Positions 11,789 to 22,860 of a DNA stretch of 64,000 nt are shown here, one piece after another. This stretch comes from Sepioteuthis lessoniana (taxonomy: Eukaryota > Mollusca > Cephalopoda > Myopsida > Loliginidae). The stretch is taken from assembly GCA_963585895.1 (NCBI GenBank), contig OY757904.1, forward strand, positions 25,666,990 to 25,730,989. Direction: 5' to 3'. The position numbers and the translations under genes were made by a program. The first letter of the stretch is position 1. The number at the start of each line of letters is the position of its first letter. Below the pieces are notes generated by a model. The model made no database searches. It worked only from the letters and a program-made list of their open reading frames with translations, and was not told where the DNA came from.

Positions 11789-12318
11789 GCCGAGGGATTT
11801 CGGTTCATGCCTTTGAGTTTAGTTAGGCTGAGAACCCTTCGGCTCAGCACATGGGTTAGTTAGAGGCAATTGTGGCAGGTGTTAACGCGGGTGCGCGCGG
11901 GTGGATGGAGGTGTCACTTAGATGTCATAACAGTCCGAGACGATACTGGGTGACAAGGTGCGGGTGACGTCACGCACCGGAAACACGCGGAAGTTTGTGT
12001 GAGAATTTGAAGAAAATAAGAGTCGGGTCCTAGAATCCAAACGAGAAGGATCGACTTTTGGAGCTCGCAGGCACGAGGCGAACGTGCGCCCTATGGGGGG
12101 CCACTCGAGTTTGGGGCCAAATGAATAAGACAGCATAGAAGATTGTGTCTCTCCTCCTTACATCGAAACCTTTAACTCAAAGTTAATAAAAAGGTTTCGT
12201 ACCTGAACAAGAAGTCGTTACGTGTATTCGAATTCCAAGATTCCTATGTTCTTTATATATTCTCTAGTAATGAACATTATATGTCCATTTCGCACATAGT
12301 GTTAATTGCGAATATGGT
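11789..12318 (+). mobile_element. unclassified repeat (family D) in a LINE
   Basis: The block separates 'CACAAAGTGTTAT' from 'GTGTTATGGAGAAAATAC' in the LINE endonuclease region. In the intact copy these flanks are contiguous, so GTGTTAT is a likely 7-bp target duplication. The reverse complement of 16150-16755 shares 'GCCGAGGGATTT', 'TTTAGTTAGGCTGAGAACC', 'AACGAGAAGG.TCGACTTT' and 'GAACATTATATGTCCATTTC'. No terminal inverted repeat is obvious. The two copies diverge after 'CATTTCGCACAT', so the right end is uncertain. Confidence 0.65.
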
Positions 12319-13504
12319 ACATATGTGTTATGGAGAAAATACAACCTAGAATGATGGTATCTACTTTTAATGGCAACCCCAGTACAACAATCATTTCCTG
12401 CTACAGCCATACTAATATTAGAGAAAAATCCGACCTCATCGCCTTCTATGATAAGTTATCTTCCCTTGTTCGTAACATCCCTAAACACTACGTTCTCGTC
12501 ATGGGTGGAGATATGAATGCAGAATTGGTAAAAATATGAGCCCCAAATTCAGCCTACACAACTCGTCTAACAGTAATGGGCAACACCTAACAGATTTTAC
12601 GCTAGGACATTAACATGCCTCAATATTAACTTTCAGAAAAGGGAGGGAAAAATGTGGATCTGCACATACGCAAATAATACTTGAGCACAGATAGACTATG
12701 TTTTTATAAATAAGAAATGGAATAATAGCACACTGAATTGCAGGGTAAAATCATCATTTGAGGGTATGTCCTACGATGACCGAATTGTCACGGAAAAAAT
12801 ATAACTGAGCCTACGAAGGAATACGACCCGAACAAAAACCACTGTATAGTATGACTGGTCCCTACTTAATAACAGGGATATTAGAGATAGATATTAGTTA
12901 ACACTAAGAACCAAATTTGATGCACTACAGAAGAAGACAGAAACACATACTCCGAATGACGAATATGAGAATTTTGCCAATGCCCCCGTTATAAGTGCCA
13001 GCGGAATGCATAGCAACTAAACAAAGAACTAAACCTAGAGCACCATGGGAGATATTAGCAGTTATGAAAAAGCGTGCAGACTTGAAAACTGCCTCCAAAT
13101 GCGATAGGAAGAACCCAACCAATGCCCTGAAACATAAAAAAGCATAAAACGAATTAGCTAACTTCTACTTAAAAGAACAAGTAGAATACATACAAAATCA
13201 GATTGATAAGATTAAAGGCTCGTTGAAGATTTACAATCTAGGATAGCATGGCAAACAGTAAACAAAGTAAGCATAAGGAGAGCAATGCGACAGCCTAACT
13301 GAAAACTACTAACGAACAAGAACGAATACAATTATGGAAACAACATTTCAAGAATCTACTCGGAAACCCTCTTGAAGTTACGTATGAACCAATCACGAGA
13401 ATTATAAGTAAACAATTTGACATCAAACTAGGACCGTTTACGCAAGAAAAACTCGACTCGGTACTAGGAAAAATTAAAAGGTTTGATAAAATATCCCCAG
13501 AAGT

Positions 13505-14020
13505 ATGGAAGACCAGCAATTCGACGACATACTGCTCAGACACTGTAAAGCCGTAAATAATCAAAGCCTAATAGAGAGATGGACGAAGCGATGCATCCTC
13601 CCCTACCCTAAAACGGGCTACTTGGGATTAGCCAAGAACTACTGTGGTATGACCTTTACATCCATCGCAGCCAAGATATACAATGCTCTATTTTGCAACT
13701 GCGTAGAACCCAAAATTAAGAAGATACTCATGACGAACCAAGATAGCTACCGGAGGAATAGATCGACGACGTCACAAATTTTAACTATCCGTCGAATTGT
13801 GGAAGGTGTACGTGCAAAAGACCTAGAAGCAAGCAATGAAACGCACTTTTTTACAAGCAGCACCTGTAGACCCCTTCACATGGACCAGCAAAAGCAGAAC
13901 GACCAGCTAGAACCTACATACAACAGCTCTGTGCTGAAACAACATGTAGCCCTAAAGACCTGCCGGAAGGTATCAATGATAGAGAAGGATGCAAGAAAGG
14001 GTCAGGGATATCCGAGCTAA
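13505..14020 (+). pseudogene. LINE reverse transcriptase, internally deleted
   Basis: This longest surviving frame of the decayed LINE has 171 codons. Residues 1-110 hold the RT N-terminal motifs ('CILPYPKTGYLGLAKNY', 'RRNRSTTSQ'). After residue 110 the frame jumps across a deletion to the C-terminal end. The RT motifs carrying the catalytic aspartates ('VDFTKAFD' and 'YADD' in the intact copy) are absent, so no polymerase activity is possible. Confidence 0.85.
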
Positions 14021-14082
14021 TGGCGAGACATGATCATGATGATTATATATATTCAAATGAGACCAAGAACGAGACAGAGATA

Positions 14083-14130
14083 AATAGAGAGAAAGAAAGA
14101 AAGAAAGAAATAAAGAAAGAAAGAAAGTGA
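14083..14130. repeat. (GAAA)n imperfect tract
   Basis: Purine-only tract of imperfect GAAA units just downstream of the LINE tail. Confidence 0.85.
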
Positions 14131-14739
14131 TAGAGAGAGTAGTAATCAAGGGGTGCATTAATATTTTGATATGTCTAATGAAAGAATAAAACAACAACCC
14201 ATATACACGCATATATATATATATCTAGAGAGGTTTTTTTCAAAAACATTGATTTACAATGTAAATAAGTGATTAACTAAATGATTTAGGCATATTCCAC
14301 AAAAGAGACTTAATGGGGAGCCCCCCCCCAAAAAAAAAAGATTTATTCATCAAAATATTAATTTAATGGAATGAGGAAATCATGAACGATCTCACAAGTT
14401 TTCGATCATCTCTTCCGATTCAGTTGGTCGTCCAGATCCTTTTGTTCTGCACAGACAGCTTTCTACTTTGAAATTTTTATGTCATGTCCAAATCTCCATT
14501 ACAGTCGGTGCATTTTTTACAAATTATCTAACAAATGCACACCGAACAGTATGTTCGACTGAGGATGCGTAAAAACGTCTTTCATTTTCCAGTGAATACA
14601 CTTGCATACGCAAAGAGAAAAAAGAGAATATAATCACTGAAACTGTAATAATTTTGAGTTATTTTTACACATACTTTTAAAATTTGATTTACTTCGATGG
14701 ATAATTAGATTATGAAATGGATTCAATTTTTATGAAATA
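14131..14739. other. no feature recognised
   Basis: AT-rich sequence with a poly-C/poly-A junction near 14322-14339. Nothing else is recognisable. Confidence 0.5.
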
Positions 14740-14740
14740 C

Positions 14741-14797
<57 letters not shown>

Positions 14798-14804
14798 ATA
14801 TAGG
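14740..14804. repeat. (TA)n-(TG)n compound microsatellite
   Basis: TA run at 14741-14757 followed by a TG run to about 14793. Confidence 0.95.
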
Positions 14805-15419
14805 GATCTAAGTAAAAAAAGAAAGAGTCCACTTCCGCTGAAATATACTGACCTTTTCATCCTCAAAACCCAATGCTTTCTACAATTTAAATGGTCCTGA
14901 TAAACTATTCCATGGAACAACAGTTCATTTTGAAACCGGTGTATGTATGCAGCTTTCGAATCATTTAACTTGTTCTATGGCGTCTTATCGGGTTCATTTT
15001 TAAGCAGTCCTGAGTATTTGGCAGTCAAATTCCTATCTTAAAAGTACCCCAAAAAGCATAAAGCAGCAAATGAATTGCAGACTTAAAGTCAACCCTATTT
15101 TGTATCATGCTGAATGTAAACCAGCTGAATCAGGTCAGCGATACTGTAACTTTGTTAGCAAAGGGTTCTGAGGTGCAAATCAATATGTTATCAAAAAATC
15201 CAGTTGCCGGAAGAAAGATGAGTTGAAAAAGTTCAACATCTCTTCAAGTTTACTTGGTATAACAAGATATTATTGATAAAACATCCAGACCTAATCTTGC
15301 CGAAGCCACCAGATACAGCCATGTAAATGGGGACATCGACTAACCCGACGATGTCACCGACATGAGGCAGAAGTGGTGGTGAGATATCCACTGAACCCAA
15401 ATATTAGACAGTGTATTTC
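14805..15419. other. no feature recognised
   Basis: No open frame or repeat match detected. It ends at the 5' breakpoint of a young LINE fragment. Confidence 0.5.
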
Positions 15420-15893
15420 CAGACCTAACCGATAAAATGAAACGCAGTTTCTTCCAGGCAGCGGTCACATCGATACTGCTATATGGATGCACTACATGGA
15501 CGCTAACAAAACGGCTAGAGAAGAAACTAGATGGCAATTACACAAGAATGCTGCGTGCAATCCTGAACAAGTCCTGGCAGCAACACCCCACAAGACACCA
15601 ACTGTACGGCCACCTGCCCCCTATCACGAAAACTATTCAAGTTAGGCGAACCAGACATGCGGGACATTGCTGGAGAAGCAGAGATGAACTCATAAGAGAT
15701 GTACTCTTATGGATCCCCACACACGGCCGCGCAAAGGCAGGACGACCAGCACGAACGTACATTCAGCAGCTATGTGAGGATACGGGTTGTTGTCCTGAAG
15801 ACCTGCCTAGGGCGATGAACGATAGGGAGGAGTGGCGAAAGAGGGTCAGGAATATCCGTGCTGCCAGCACGATATGATGATGATGATAATTTC
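15420..15893 (+). mobile_element. RTE-type LINE, young 3' fragment
   Basis: The fragment begins at CAGACCTAACCGATAAAATG and runs to the ATGATGATG tail. It differs from 36649-37110 at only about eight positions by eye, so it is a recent insertion from the same active subfamily. The tail reads GATGATGATGATAAT, the same as the tiny copy at 52.1 kb. A CT microsatellite follows within a few bases. Confidence 0.95.
15437..15877 (+). pseudogene. LINE protein C-terminal 146 codons
   Basis: An uninterrupted frame from ATG to stop that encodes only the region after the RT fingers and palm: 'MKRSFFQAAVTSILLYG', 'LDGNYTRMLRAILNKSWQQ', 'RTRHAGHCWRSRDEL', 'GRPARTYIQQLCEDTGCC' and the final 'IRAASTI'. It lacks both the endonuclease and the polymerase. 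It is intact only because the insertion is young. Whether it is expressed cannot be judged from sequence. Confidence 0.85.
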
Positions 15894-15896
15894 GTG

Positions 15897-15898
<2 letters not shown>

Positions 15899-15949
<51 letters not shown>
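15899..15949. repeat. (CT)n microsatellite
   Basis: Pure CT array of about 50 bp. The reverse frame encodes Arg-Glu repeats and is an artefact. Confidence 0.95.
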
Positions 15950-15952
<3 letters not shown>

Positions 15953-16149
15953 TGGGATCAAAAGCAAATGACGTGCATACGAACGAAGAACGAATGAACG
16001 ATACGAGCAATGTTGGTTCCAACGAGAACGAAGAATCAAGCTTTTCTTCCTACTTCCATGGCTTCAGAGACCAAACGGCGAAAATAAAGCAATAACGTTG
16101 TAAAGCTTAAGACCAGTTTTATTTCCCCTTTCCCTACTGATATTTAGTC

Positions 16150-16755
16150 ATAACATAGCGGTCGTCGTCGACTATGCAACAATACCTTTTCATAGGCGAT
16201 ATAAAGGACTGAAGTAAGGCACCATAGCCAGACACGGATGTGCGAAATGGACATATAATGTTCATAACATATATACATAGAACACTCGAAACAAGAAAAA
16301 CACTTACGACATCTTTGTTTACGTACAAAACTTTTTATAACTTTTGAGTTTAAAGGTTCTTCGACATTTGGAGAGAGATACACATTTTTTCTATTCTGGC
16401 TTTTTCATCTGCCTCCCATCTCGTGCGGCGCACGTAGCGCGCAAATTCGTCTGGCCTCTGCGAGCCCCGAAAGTCGACCCTTCTCGTTCGGTGTCTAGTT
16501 TTCAACTCAACTAACTTTTTGAAAATCTCCAAAATCCTCCACGCGCTTCCGGTGTGTGACGTTATTCGCACTCCCTAGCCCCGTTTTTCCTTTTGGGCTA
16601 TTGTGACATCTCTGAGTGACATGTCTGTTCACGCGCGTGCGCGCGTGAACACCAGCGTTAATGTTGCACCTAAGTAACCCGTGTACTGATCCGAAAGGTT
16701 CTCAGCCTAACTAAACCCAAACGCATAAAACAAAATCCCTCGGCCATTATATTAC
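16150..16755 (-). mobile_element. unclassified repeat (family D), minus copy
   Basis: Reverse-complement copy of the block inserted in the LINE at 11.8-12.3 kb, with an extra segment beyond the point where that copy ends. Two overlapping minus frames are open (16571-16350 and 16383-16144). The second contains a Cys-rich stretch, 'RCRKCFSCFECSMYICYEHY', that loosely recalls the Cys-rich C-terminal domain of piggyBac-type transposases. This is a weak resemblance only. Confidence 0.6.
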
Positions 16756-18124
16756 AGTAGCGTAAGAATTAAGTTTTATTAATCGATGCCAGAAAACACA
16801 CAATATCGAATATGTGCATTTTAATGAATATAATAGATTATCTATTAAGCACGCTTCATATCCATATGCATTAATGCTAAGCATGAATGCATTTGTATAT
16901 AAAAAAATCGAAGAGAGATGTAATTTGGGTGCCGCCAAGACAGAAAACTCACCCCTATGCAACATTAAATATTCTCAAAGACGTATGGAAGTTTTGACTA
17001 AAGGTTTGCATTGAAGTTGAATAATCTAAATTGAAAGAAAAAATCAACTTCATTTATTTCTATGAAGCTTTTGTTTTTTATAACCATTTAAAAGGTTAAA
17101 CAAGTTTGTTTGAAAACTAAATCGGATCATTGTTAATACTGCAACGCGGAAGGTAAATCACAACATCACTCATTGAAATGTCAAAATAGGAAATCCTGTT
17201 TGTCCTGTGTATGTATATTTTTGTTTTTTGGTTTTGTTTTTAGTTTTTGTTTGATTTCCAAGACTCGAACCCTGTTCATATTCACACTTGTGAATAGGCA
17301 AATATGTGTGGATTGTTCATTCAATTACGTAATTATACATTTGTCAACATCACTCACCCGCTAGTTCATAAATCATGAGTCATTTAATCTTTAGAAAAAT
17401 TCAAAGCTGAAATCAATATCCATGTGTTAGGTGAATATCAATACACTGTTTTTTGAATGAACCAATACTGTTTTAATTGGCAAGCTGATATGTTGTAGAA
17501 TATCAATGATTAGCATGCACAAGCTGATTTACACACAAATACGCAACACTCATTTCCTACATTCAAACATACACACACACACATACACATGTGTATGCAC
17601 TGAAAGCAAATTAATAATTTTACAAACGAGATATGAACTTAGATTTAATAGATTCATATTCAAACCAAAACAACAGAATAATCTAAAACTCAGCTAGCAT
17701 TTCACGTTCCTTCTGTGATCATTCTACAATACCTTGACTCTCACTTTAACGAAAGAAATATTATATTGATTTTTATATTTTTATGGTTTAATATTAGAAT
17801 ATCGCTTGTACACATGAAATTCGATGAATTCGTCCATGAGAAAAATGTACGATTGGAAAGGACAATGAGAATCGACAATGATTGAACTTTGGTAAACAGT
17901 TTAATTACAAATGTCGTTTTTTATTAGATAGATTTGATTTACCTTTTTACGAAATGTCAGATTCCAAAATGATCCGTTTAGGCATGTTAAAATTCCAGAT
18001 CCTTTCATTTAAAAGATTTTGTGGTTATGGCTCAGAATCGATCATTGGTTAATAACATATTAACCATCGTTGGTTATTTAATATCACATCCATCCTTACA
18101 AATTAATGGTATTGATTTTCTTTA
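16756..18124. other. no feature recognised
   Basis: AT-rich sequence with several frames of 60-70 codons and no recognisable content. A short AC run lies near 17570-17590. Confidence 0.5.
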
Positions 18125-18262
18125 AATAATAGCTCAGGGAATAAATGGGTTTATAAATTTTCAAAGGGTACTAGTCCGAAATCGAACCTATAGCAAGAAG
18201 GGAGTTAGAACAAGCTTATTACGATGTTGTAATGCAGCACGTTAACCATTATTCCACAAAGT
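18125..18262 (-). mobile_element. family 1 SINE relic
   Basis: The minus-strand order of blocks matches family 1: 'GGAATAAATGGGTTTATAAATTTTC', 'TACTAGTCCGAAATCGAACC' and, at the head, 'GTTAACCATTATTCCAC' (reverse of the box A region). It is short and diverged. Confidence 0.55.
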
Positions 18263-18287
18263 ATACCGACTGTAACTAATATTTCAT

Positions 18288-18290
18288 CCC

Positions 18291-18370
<80 letters not shown>
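18288..18370. repeat. (TA)n microsatellite, left of mariner
   Basis: TA array of about 80 bp with a few interruptions. The mariner copy starts directly at its right edge. Confidence 0.95.
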
Positions 18371-18371
<1 letters not shown>

Positions 18372-19287
18372 CAGGTGCATACGATATGCTTTCAGACTTA
18401 TTTGTATGGACATTTAAAATTATCGTAGACCCTTGAAAATACAGTATGTTATTGCTATGTATCTTATCAGATGACTGACCAATTTTTATAATTATAGTTT
18501 CAAATAAACAGGTACGGCATGAATTGGAATACACCTTACTAAAGCCTGATTGTCACAGCTGGTGAATTCCAAAAATGGAATCTAGATGTGAGGAAACTTT
18601 AGAAGAAGGATATTCAATAAATATTGTGTTTTAAACTTGGGAAAATGCTACAAAAACCTATGGAATACTTCAGACTGCTTTTGAAGCATCTTGCATGAAT
18701 TGAGCATCAGTTTTTGGGTTGCATAATAGATTCAAGGAAGGCAGAGAGTCTGTGAGGGATGATGAGGGGTGTGGGAGGAGTAAGGAAGTCAATACACCCG
18801 AGTTGATTGGCCAAAGGATTAGGGTTAGGGTTAGGCTTTCTATGTTGAGCTTTTAAGGGAGTTCAGGAGGAAATTCCGCCAGAAGAAGCCAGCACTCTTC
18901 AAATCGGCTCAGTGGCATTTCCACCAAGACAATACACCAGTCCACAACTCCATCCTTGGCACAGACCTTTTGACCAAAATGGGCATCAATACAGTTCCTC
19001 ATCCTCCCTATAGTCGAGACCTTGCTCCCTGTGACATTTGGATATTCCTTAAGCTCAGAGACTGTCGTTATGAGACAACTGAGGAGATCAAAGAGGCTGT
19101 GACGAAGGTCATTTACACGCTCACACCAGAAGAATTCCATGGAGCCTTCCAGAAGTTGTTGGAACGGTACAACAACTGCATTTCAGCCGGAGGAGATTAC
19201 TTCGAAGGGGACTAGAGTTTCATGTGTGTATTTTCAATAAAAGTGCCCATACGAAAAAAAGTCTGGTATCTTATTGTACACACCTCG
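18371..19287 (+). mobile_element. mariner (DD34D), internally deleted copy
   Basis: The ends show an imperfect inverted repeat ('GCTTTCAGACTTATTTGT' at the left; 'AAAAAAAGTCTGGTATCTTATT' at the right) and TA on both sides. The transposase remnant has the helix-turn-helix end ('NRFKEGRESVRDD', 'EVNTPELIGQR'). It then jumps, across a (TTAGGG)-like joint at 18817-18835, to the second catalytic block ('HFHQDNTPVHNS', 'PYSRDLAPCDIW') and the C-terminus ('AGGDYFEGD'). The segment carrying the first catalytic Asp is missing, and frameshifts are present. The identical deletion at 25.3 kb shows it was inherited by a non-autonomous subfamily. Confidence 0.9.
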
Positions 19288-19313
19288 TATATATATATAT
19301 ATATATATATATA
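19288..19313. repeat. (TA)n microsatellite, right of mariner
   Basis: Pure TA array between the right mariner end and the 3' end of a minus-strand SINE. Confidence 0.95.
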
Positions 19314-19567
19314 AGTTAGCCGACCGTTGCTGAGGGCAACACGAAGGCTCTCCTATCAATAGATACCGCACTGAGATGTACGGGAGGGCGCTACTCCTTT
19401 CCTTATTTTGCTTCACTTTATCATTGATCCTTACCTTATAATGCTAAAAGTTAAACAAGGAGGTATCAAGTAACATTTTTGAGTTTTTAGTATAACCCGA
19501 TCTAAGATTGAACCTCGGTGTCCCGGGCTATTGGAGAACATTCTACTTCAATGTATTGGACGGCTTG
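19314..19567 (-). mobile_element. tRNA-derived SINE, family 2
   Basis: Minus-strand copy. Reading from the right it has a box-B-like 'GAGGTTCAATCTTAGATCG', the shared body ('GATACCTCCTTGTTTAAC', 'AAGGTAAGGATCAATGAT', 'GGAGTAGCGCCCTCCC') and the 3' block 'GGTCGGCTAACTT', ending in the TA array. Confidence 0.8.
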
Positions 19568-20289
19568 TTTCATATCATTAATAGAGCTTATATATTTAAG
19601 TTAAATTTGCGTAGAAACAGTGTTTGTGCTGGTTGGCAATTGCCAGTTTCTCTCCTCTGAGTTCATCAGCGCAATATGAAAGCAAGGGTGAAAAATAAAG
19701 ACGTGATCACAGAGTGTCAAAAGGATTTCTGCTGGGCATGAAAATCGTATACGTTTACTGAGAATATGTATTTTTTTCTTGCTTTTTTAATATGATATAT
19801 TTTCTTTCATCAAATTTTTGAGTTGTACGTACTGTTGGCAGTTCATAAATTGTAATTGCGTCAACGTATCTCCTTCCAACAGCGCAATAACAACGTCTCA
19901 TTGGTCAATGTGGCCATCATGTGAGCTGACTATAACCTAAGTGCCTTTGTACAGCTTACTTATAGCGGTAACAGTCGTTTGGGAAAACTATATGCACGTT
20001 ATATATGATATATATGATTTGGAGAAATTTATTAAAAAAAGAGTGTTGCCTAGAAAATGTTTGAACCTATTTCCTTGATTATTAGACGATTAGTTACTTT
20101 CTGAGTCGTTGTATGTTGGTTACTATGAAAACTGTCCTGATTTTTCTAAGATCTATCTCAAAGTCAGGTTCGATACTATTAATCAACTAGGTATTCTAAA
20201 CCTTAGCAGCTAAAGCAGTAGTTTTCAGGGATTCCAAAGTCGTTTTTCTTTGGAAAGGGGACGAGGGACTCTCTTGTCCGTTCTCTTTA
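19568..20289. other. no feature recognised
   Basis: No gene signal or repeat match detected. Confidence 0.5.
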
Positions 20290-20640
20290 GTTTTTAGTCA
20301 TATCCGGTATTGATTAATTAAGTAAGTATGCATTCAAATTTCTTTGTCTTCTTCCACACTTCAGGAGATAGTTAATCAAAACCTGAAGTTTTTCTGCTTT
20401 TAATGACTCTCATTATTGAGTGATTTTTGATATCTTGTTGGCCATAGCTAATTTCTCTAGTTGGTTTGTCTGTGGTATCAAGAGTGATTTCAAACAGATT
20501 TTGAGATACACTTTCCACTTCTGAAAATTTACTTCGCAAATGGCAGATTTTAGATTTGATCAAGAGGTCATTTTTCTTCCGCAACATTCATTTTCTCTTT
20601 GTCATGATAATGGAAATAGCTACCTTCTGTTGAATTTCTT
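20290..20640 (-). mobile_element. LINE linker/RT-start relic, RTE-like
   Basis: The minus frame 20587-20372 ends in 'RVIKSRKTSGFD' and, after one stop, continues 'LSPEVWKKTKKFECIL'. This matches in order the 'NIKNRKAAGLDEIPPEVWKTRQFDDIL' region of the intact LINE. The rest is too diverged to align, so it is an ancient relic, probably of an RTE-type element. Confidence 0.5.
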
Positions 20641-20834
20641 ATTTCATTGACTTAGCTTTTATGTATTTTACATGTTGTTTTTGTTATGTGATCGTTCAAT
20701 GGGAACTTTTTTTTTTTTTATAATTTTGCACCTTGGTCTTAGTTGCGTTTTTTTTTAAATTAAATTAAATGCTTTTTCTAAGTTATCCCGTTTTTTGTTT
20801 CTAAGATTCGTTCTGGTTCCCTAGGAAATTGAGG

Positions 20835-21570
20835 TTTTACTTTTGGTTTGTTGGTTTGGTTTGATTTTATGGCACATCAATAATTGTAGATTATTTAATT
20901 CCAAATTAATTTTTATACATATAAACAGATCTATTTCAAAAATTTCAGTTTAGAATGAGTATAGTTTTTGACTACACAGAGTTAAATGCCAAAACAGTTC
21001 TATTTCAGATAATTCAGTTTAGCATCATTACAATTTCAATGTCCAAAAACGGTTTCTATATTAAACAATTCAGTTTAGCATACTAAACAGTTCAATTTCA
21101 AACAATTCAACTTAGCATAAGTACGCAGTTAAAATGTCAAAATAGACCTATTTAGCAATTTAATTTAGCATTAGAACACAGTCTCGTTCTATTTGACTCA
21201 TATATAGGGCCCTATCTGGTACTATCACTCCGAGGATGAGTCCACCTGGGAACGATGGCAATGAAGGGGTGCTCTGCATTTCCCAAAGCTCCAGCTGTAT
21301 CAAATCCCCACCATCTGATTCTTTAGAGTCACAACAGGATACTCGTTGTGGGGCAGTCTTTTCCGTCTGCAGAGAAGTCGATGTATTCTACAGCCTCAGC
21401 CGACTGGGCCACAAGTTGCGCGTTGGGGGTTCTTACTCCTTTGCAAAGAAGCAGTCAGTGTATTCTAAAGCCCCTCCCACAGCAGACAAGGTTTTTGGTT
21501 TGTTGGCATGCATTAGAGGCTGCATCCAGTTTTCGTATTCGCACTTTGCAGTATGTCTTTTAGATCTCTC
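20835..21570 (+). mobile_element. unclassified interspersed repeat, family C
   Basis: It shares with 29.1-29.5 kb the head 'GGTTTGGTTTGATTTTATGGC.CATCAAT', repeated 'TTCAGTTTAGCAT.AGTACGCAGTT' modules, 'CTATTTGA' and 'GTCCACCTGGGAACGATGG', and near the end 'TCTGCAGAGAAGTCGATGTATTCTACAGCC'. The internal modules repeat three to four times. Both plus frames here (124 and 71 codons) lie in repeat sequence and are not genes. Class unknown. Confidence 0.65.
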
Positions 21571-22860
21571 CAGAAAAAGAAACCGGTTCCTTACTGTTAC
21601 GAAATCGTGATTACACATTTAAATATTGGAAAGTAACGAACAGGAAGATCGTAAAGCTGTTTTTGCTTCCCTCTTAATCCTTTGTACATTTCAGCAAATA
21701 TTTTGCGAAACGATTCTGGGATCTGAAGGTAGTTCTTCATAAGAAGACTAAGCTTCATAGTCCAATACACTGTTTATTCATTTCCTAATTATAAATAGTC
21801 ACGCTATGCTTATGAACTACGTTGGTAAGGGTAACTCCCAATGATACTCTTCCTTTTCTGAAATATCCTTTCTTGCTGTTAGAAGCCTTTTGAGATAATA
21901 TCAGTTAGGAAAGTTGTGAAAGCAGTATTTTTAATGTTTATGCCTATATGAGCATATATATCCTCCATTAATGATAGGAACTTTGTGTATGGAAATGTAT
22001 TGGACATGGGAAATAATGGCGTTAGTTTCTTCGCTGACATGAGTAAGATTATAACATAACATGATTGTTGTAAGTTGAACGTGGAAAATATTGTTAACGT
22101 TAAATGTAGCACACAACATTCTTATTGGATTGTATGTATATTATACAGAAGTCTTAAATCACCGGAACTGTAAAGCGTTTCTCCTTCTCCGATGTGGCAC
22201 GTTCGGATTTTCCATGCAGATGATGACAGGAATTTCCATCTTTTTCCGGACTGATGTTATCGTAGTTCCGGTTCACTACGATATTATCTGTGCTTTTGTA
22301 CGCATATTATATCGATATTTTTTTAGGTTGACGAAGAATTAAGTTCGGGTGGCAAGTTTCTTACTTATACATTTCGAACGTTAAAAGTCGCTTTATTGAA
22401 GGTGTTATGTATGTATGCTTGTTTTAGACATTGTAGCAATTTTTTCTAACATTGGGGCCCGAGCTTTTTCCTCAGCATAACGCACTCTTTTTGTGAATTG
22501 CATGAGGAGTGATGTCGTTTGAAAATCGGGATTGAATTGGAATCATGATAGTCTATCGATTATTTTTCCTCATCGATAGAGGCCACTAGTAACTAATTCC
22601 AAACTAAACTATTGGATCCTCCCGTCTTACTGTAAGGTCTTTACCCAGCATCAATCGAAACTATTCCTGTTGTATGACAAACAACATTATAATTATTCTT
22701 GGATCTAATATCATAGTTTTTAATCATATTCCCATTCATTGAAATTATAGATTTAATGATATACTTAACAACATTATCTATGTTCAATATTGAAAGATTA
22801 CAGTGTTTAGCAACTAATCCATGAATAATATATCACAAGTCATCGTCAACCTTAACGTAA
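21571..22860. other. no feature recognised
   Basis: AT-rich sequence with frames of 60-85 codons and no recognisable domain. Confidence 0.5.

Larger units (their letters stand above)
11475..14050 (+). mobile_element. RTE-type LINE, decayed near-full span
   Basis: The element is collinear with the LINE at 34.2-37.1 kb. It starts at nearly the same base ('AAAATACAAAGGCACAATAC') and ends in an ATGATCATGATGATTA tail. In order it shows the APE-type endonuclease ('ICIQEHTYTH', 'VMGGDMNAEL', with '.YDDRIV' in place of the usual S-D-H motif), the linker to the RT, RT motifs 1-2 ('GLAKNYCGMTFTSIAAKIYNALF', 'SYRRNRSTTSQILTIRRIVEGVRAKD') and the last 60 codons. Two internal deletions remove the RT catalytic core: one joins about 13832 to the ATGAAACGC site, and a second follows within 30 bp. 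Stops and frameshifts are scattered throughout, and a foreign 0.5-kb repeat sits at 11789-12318. It is dead. Confidence 0.9.

Noticed and set aside
16144-16383. piggyBac transposase C-terminal Cys-rich domain
   Set aside because: The spacing of cysteines only loosely fits, no catalytic domain is nearby, and no TTAA duplication is seen, so it was kept as an unclassified repeat.
18817-18835. Interstitial telomere
   Set aside because: Only about three hexamers, and they lie at the same position inside two mariner copies, so they are part of the transposon rather than a chromosome-end relic.
21236-21610. 124-codon plus-strand gene
   Set aside because: It lies wholly inside a dispersed family C repeat whose other copies do not keep the frame.
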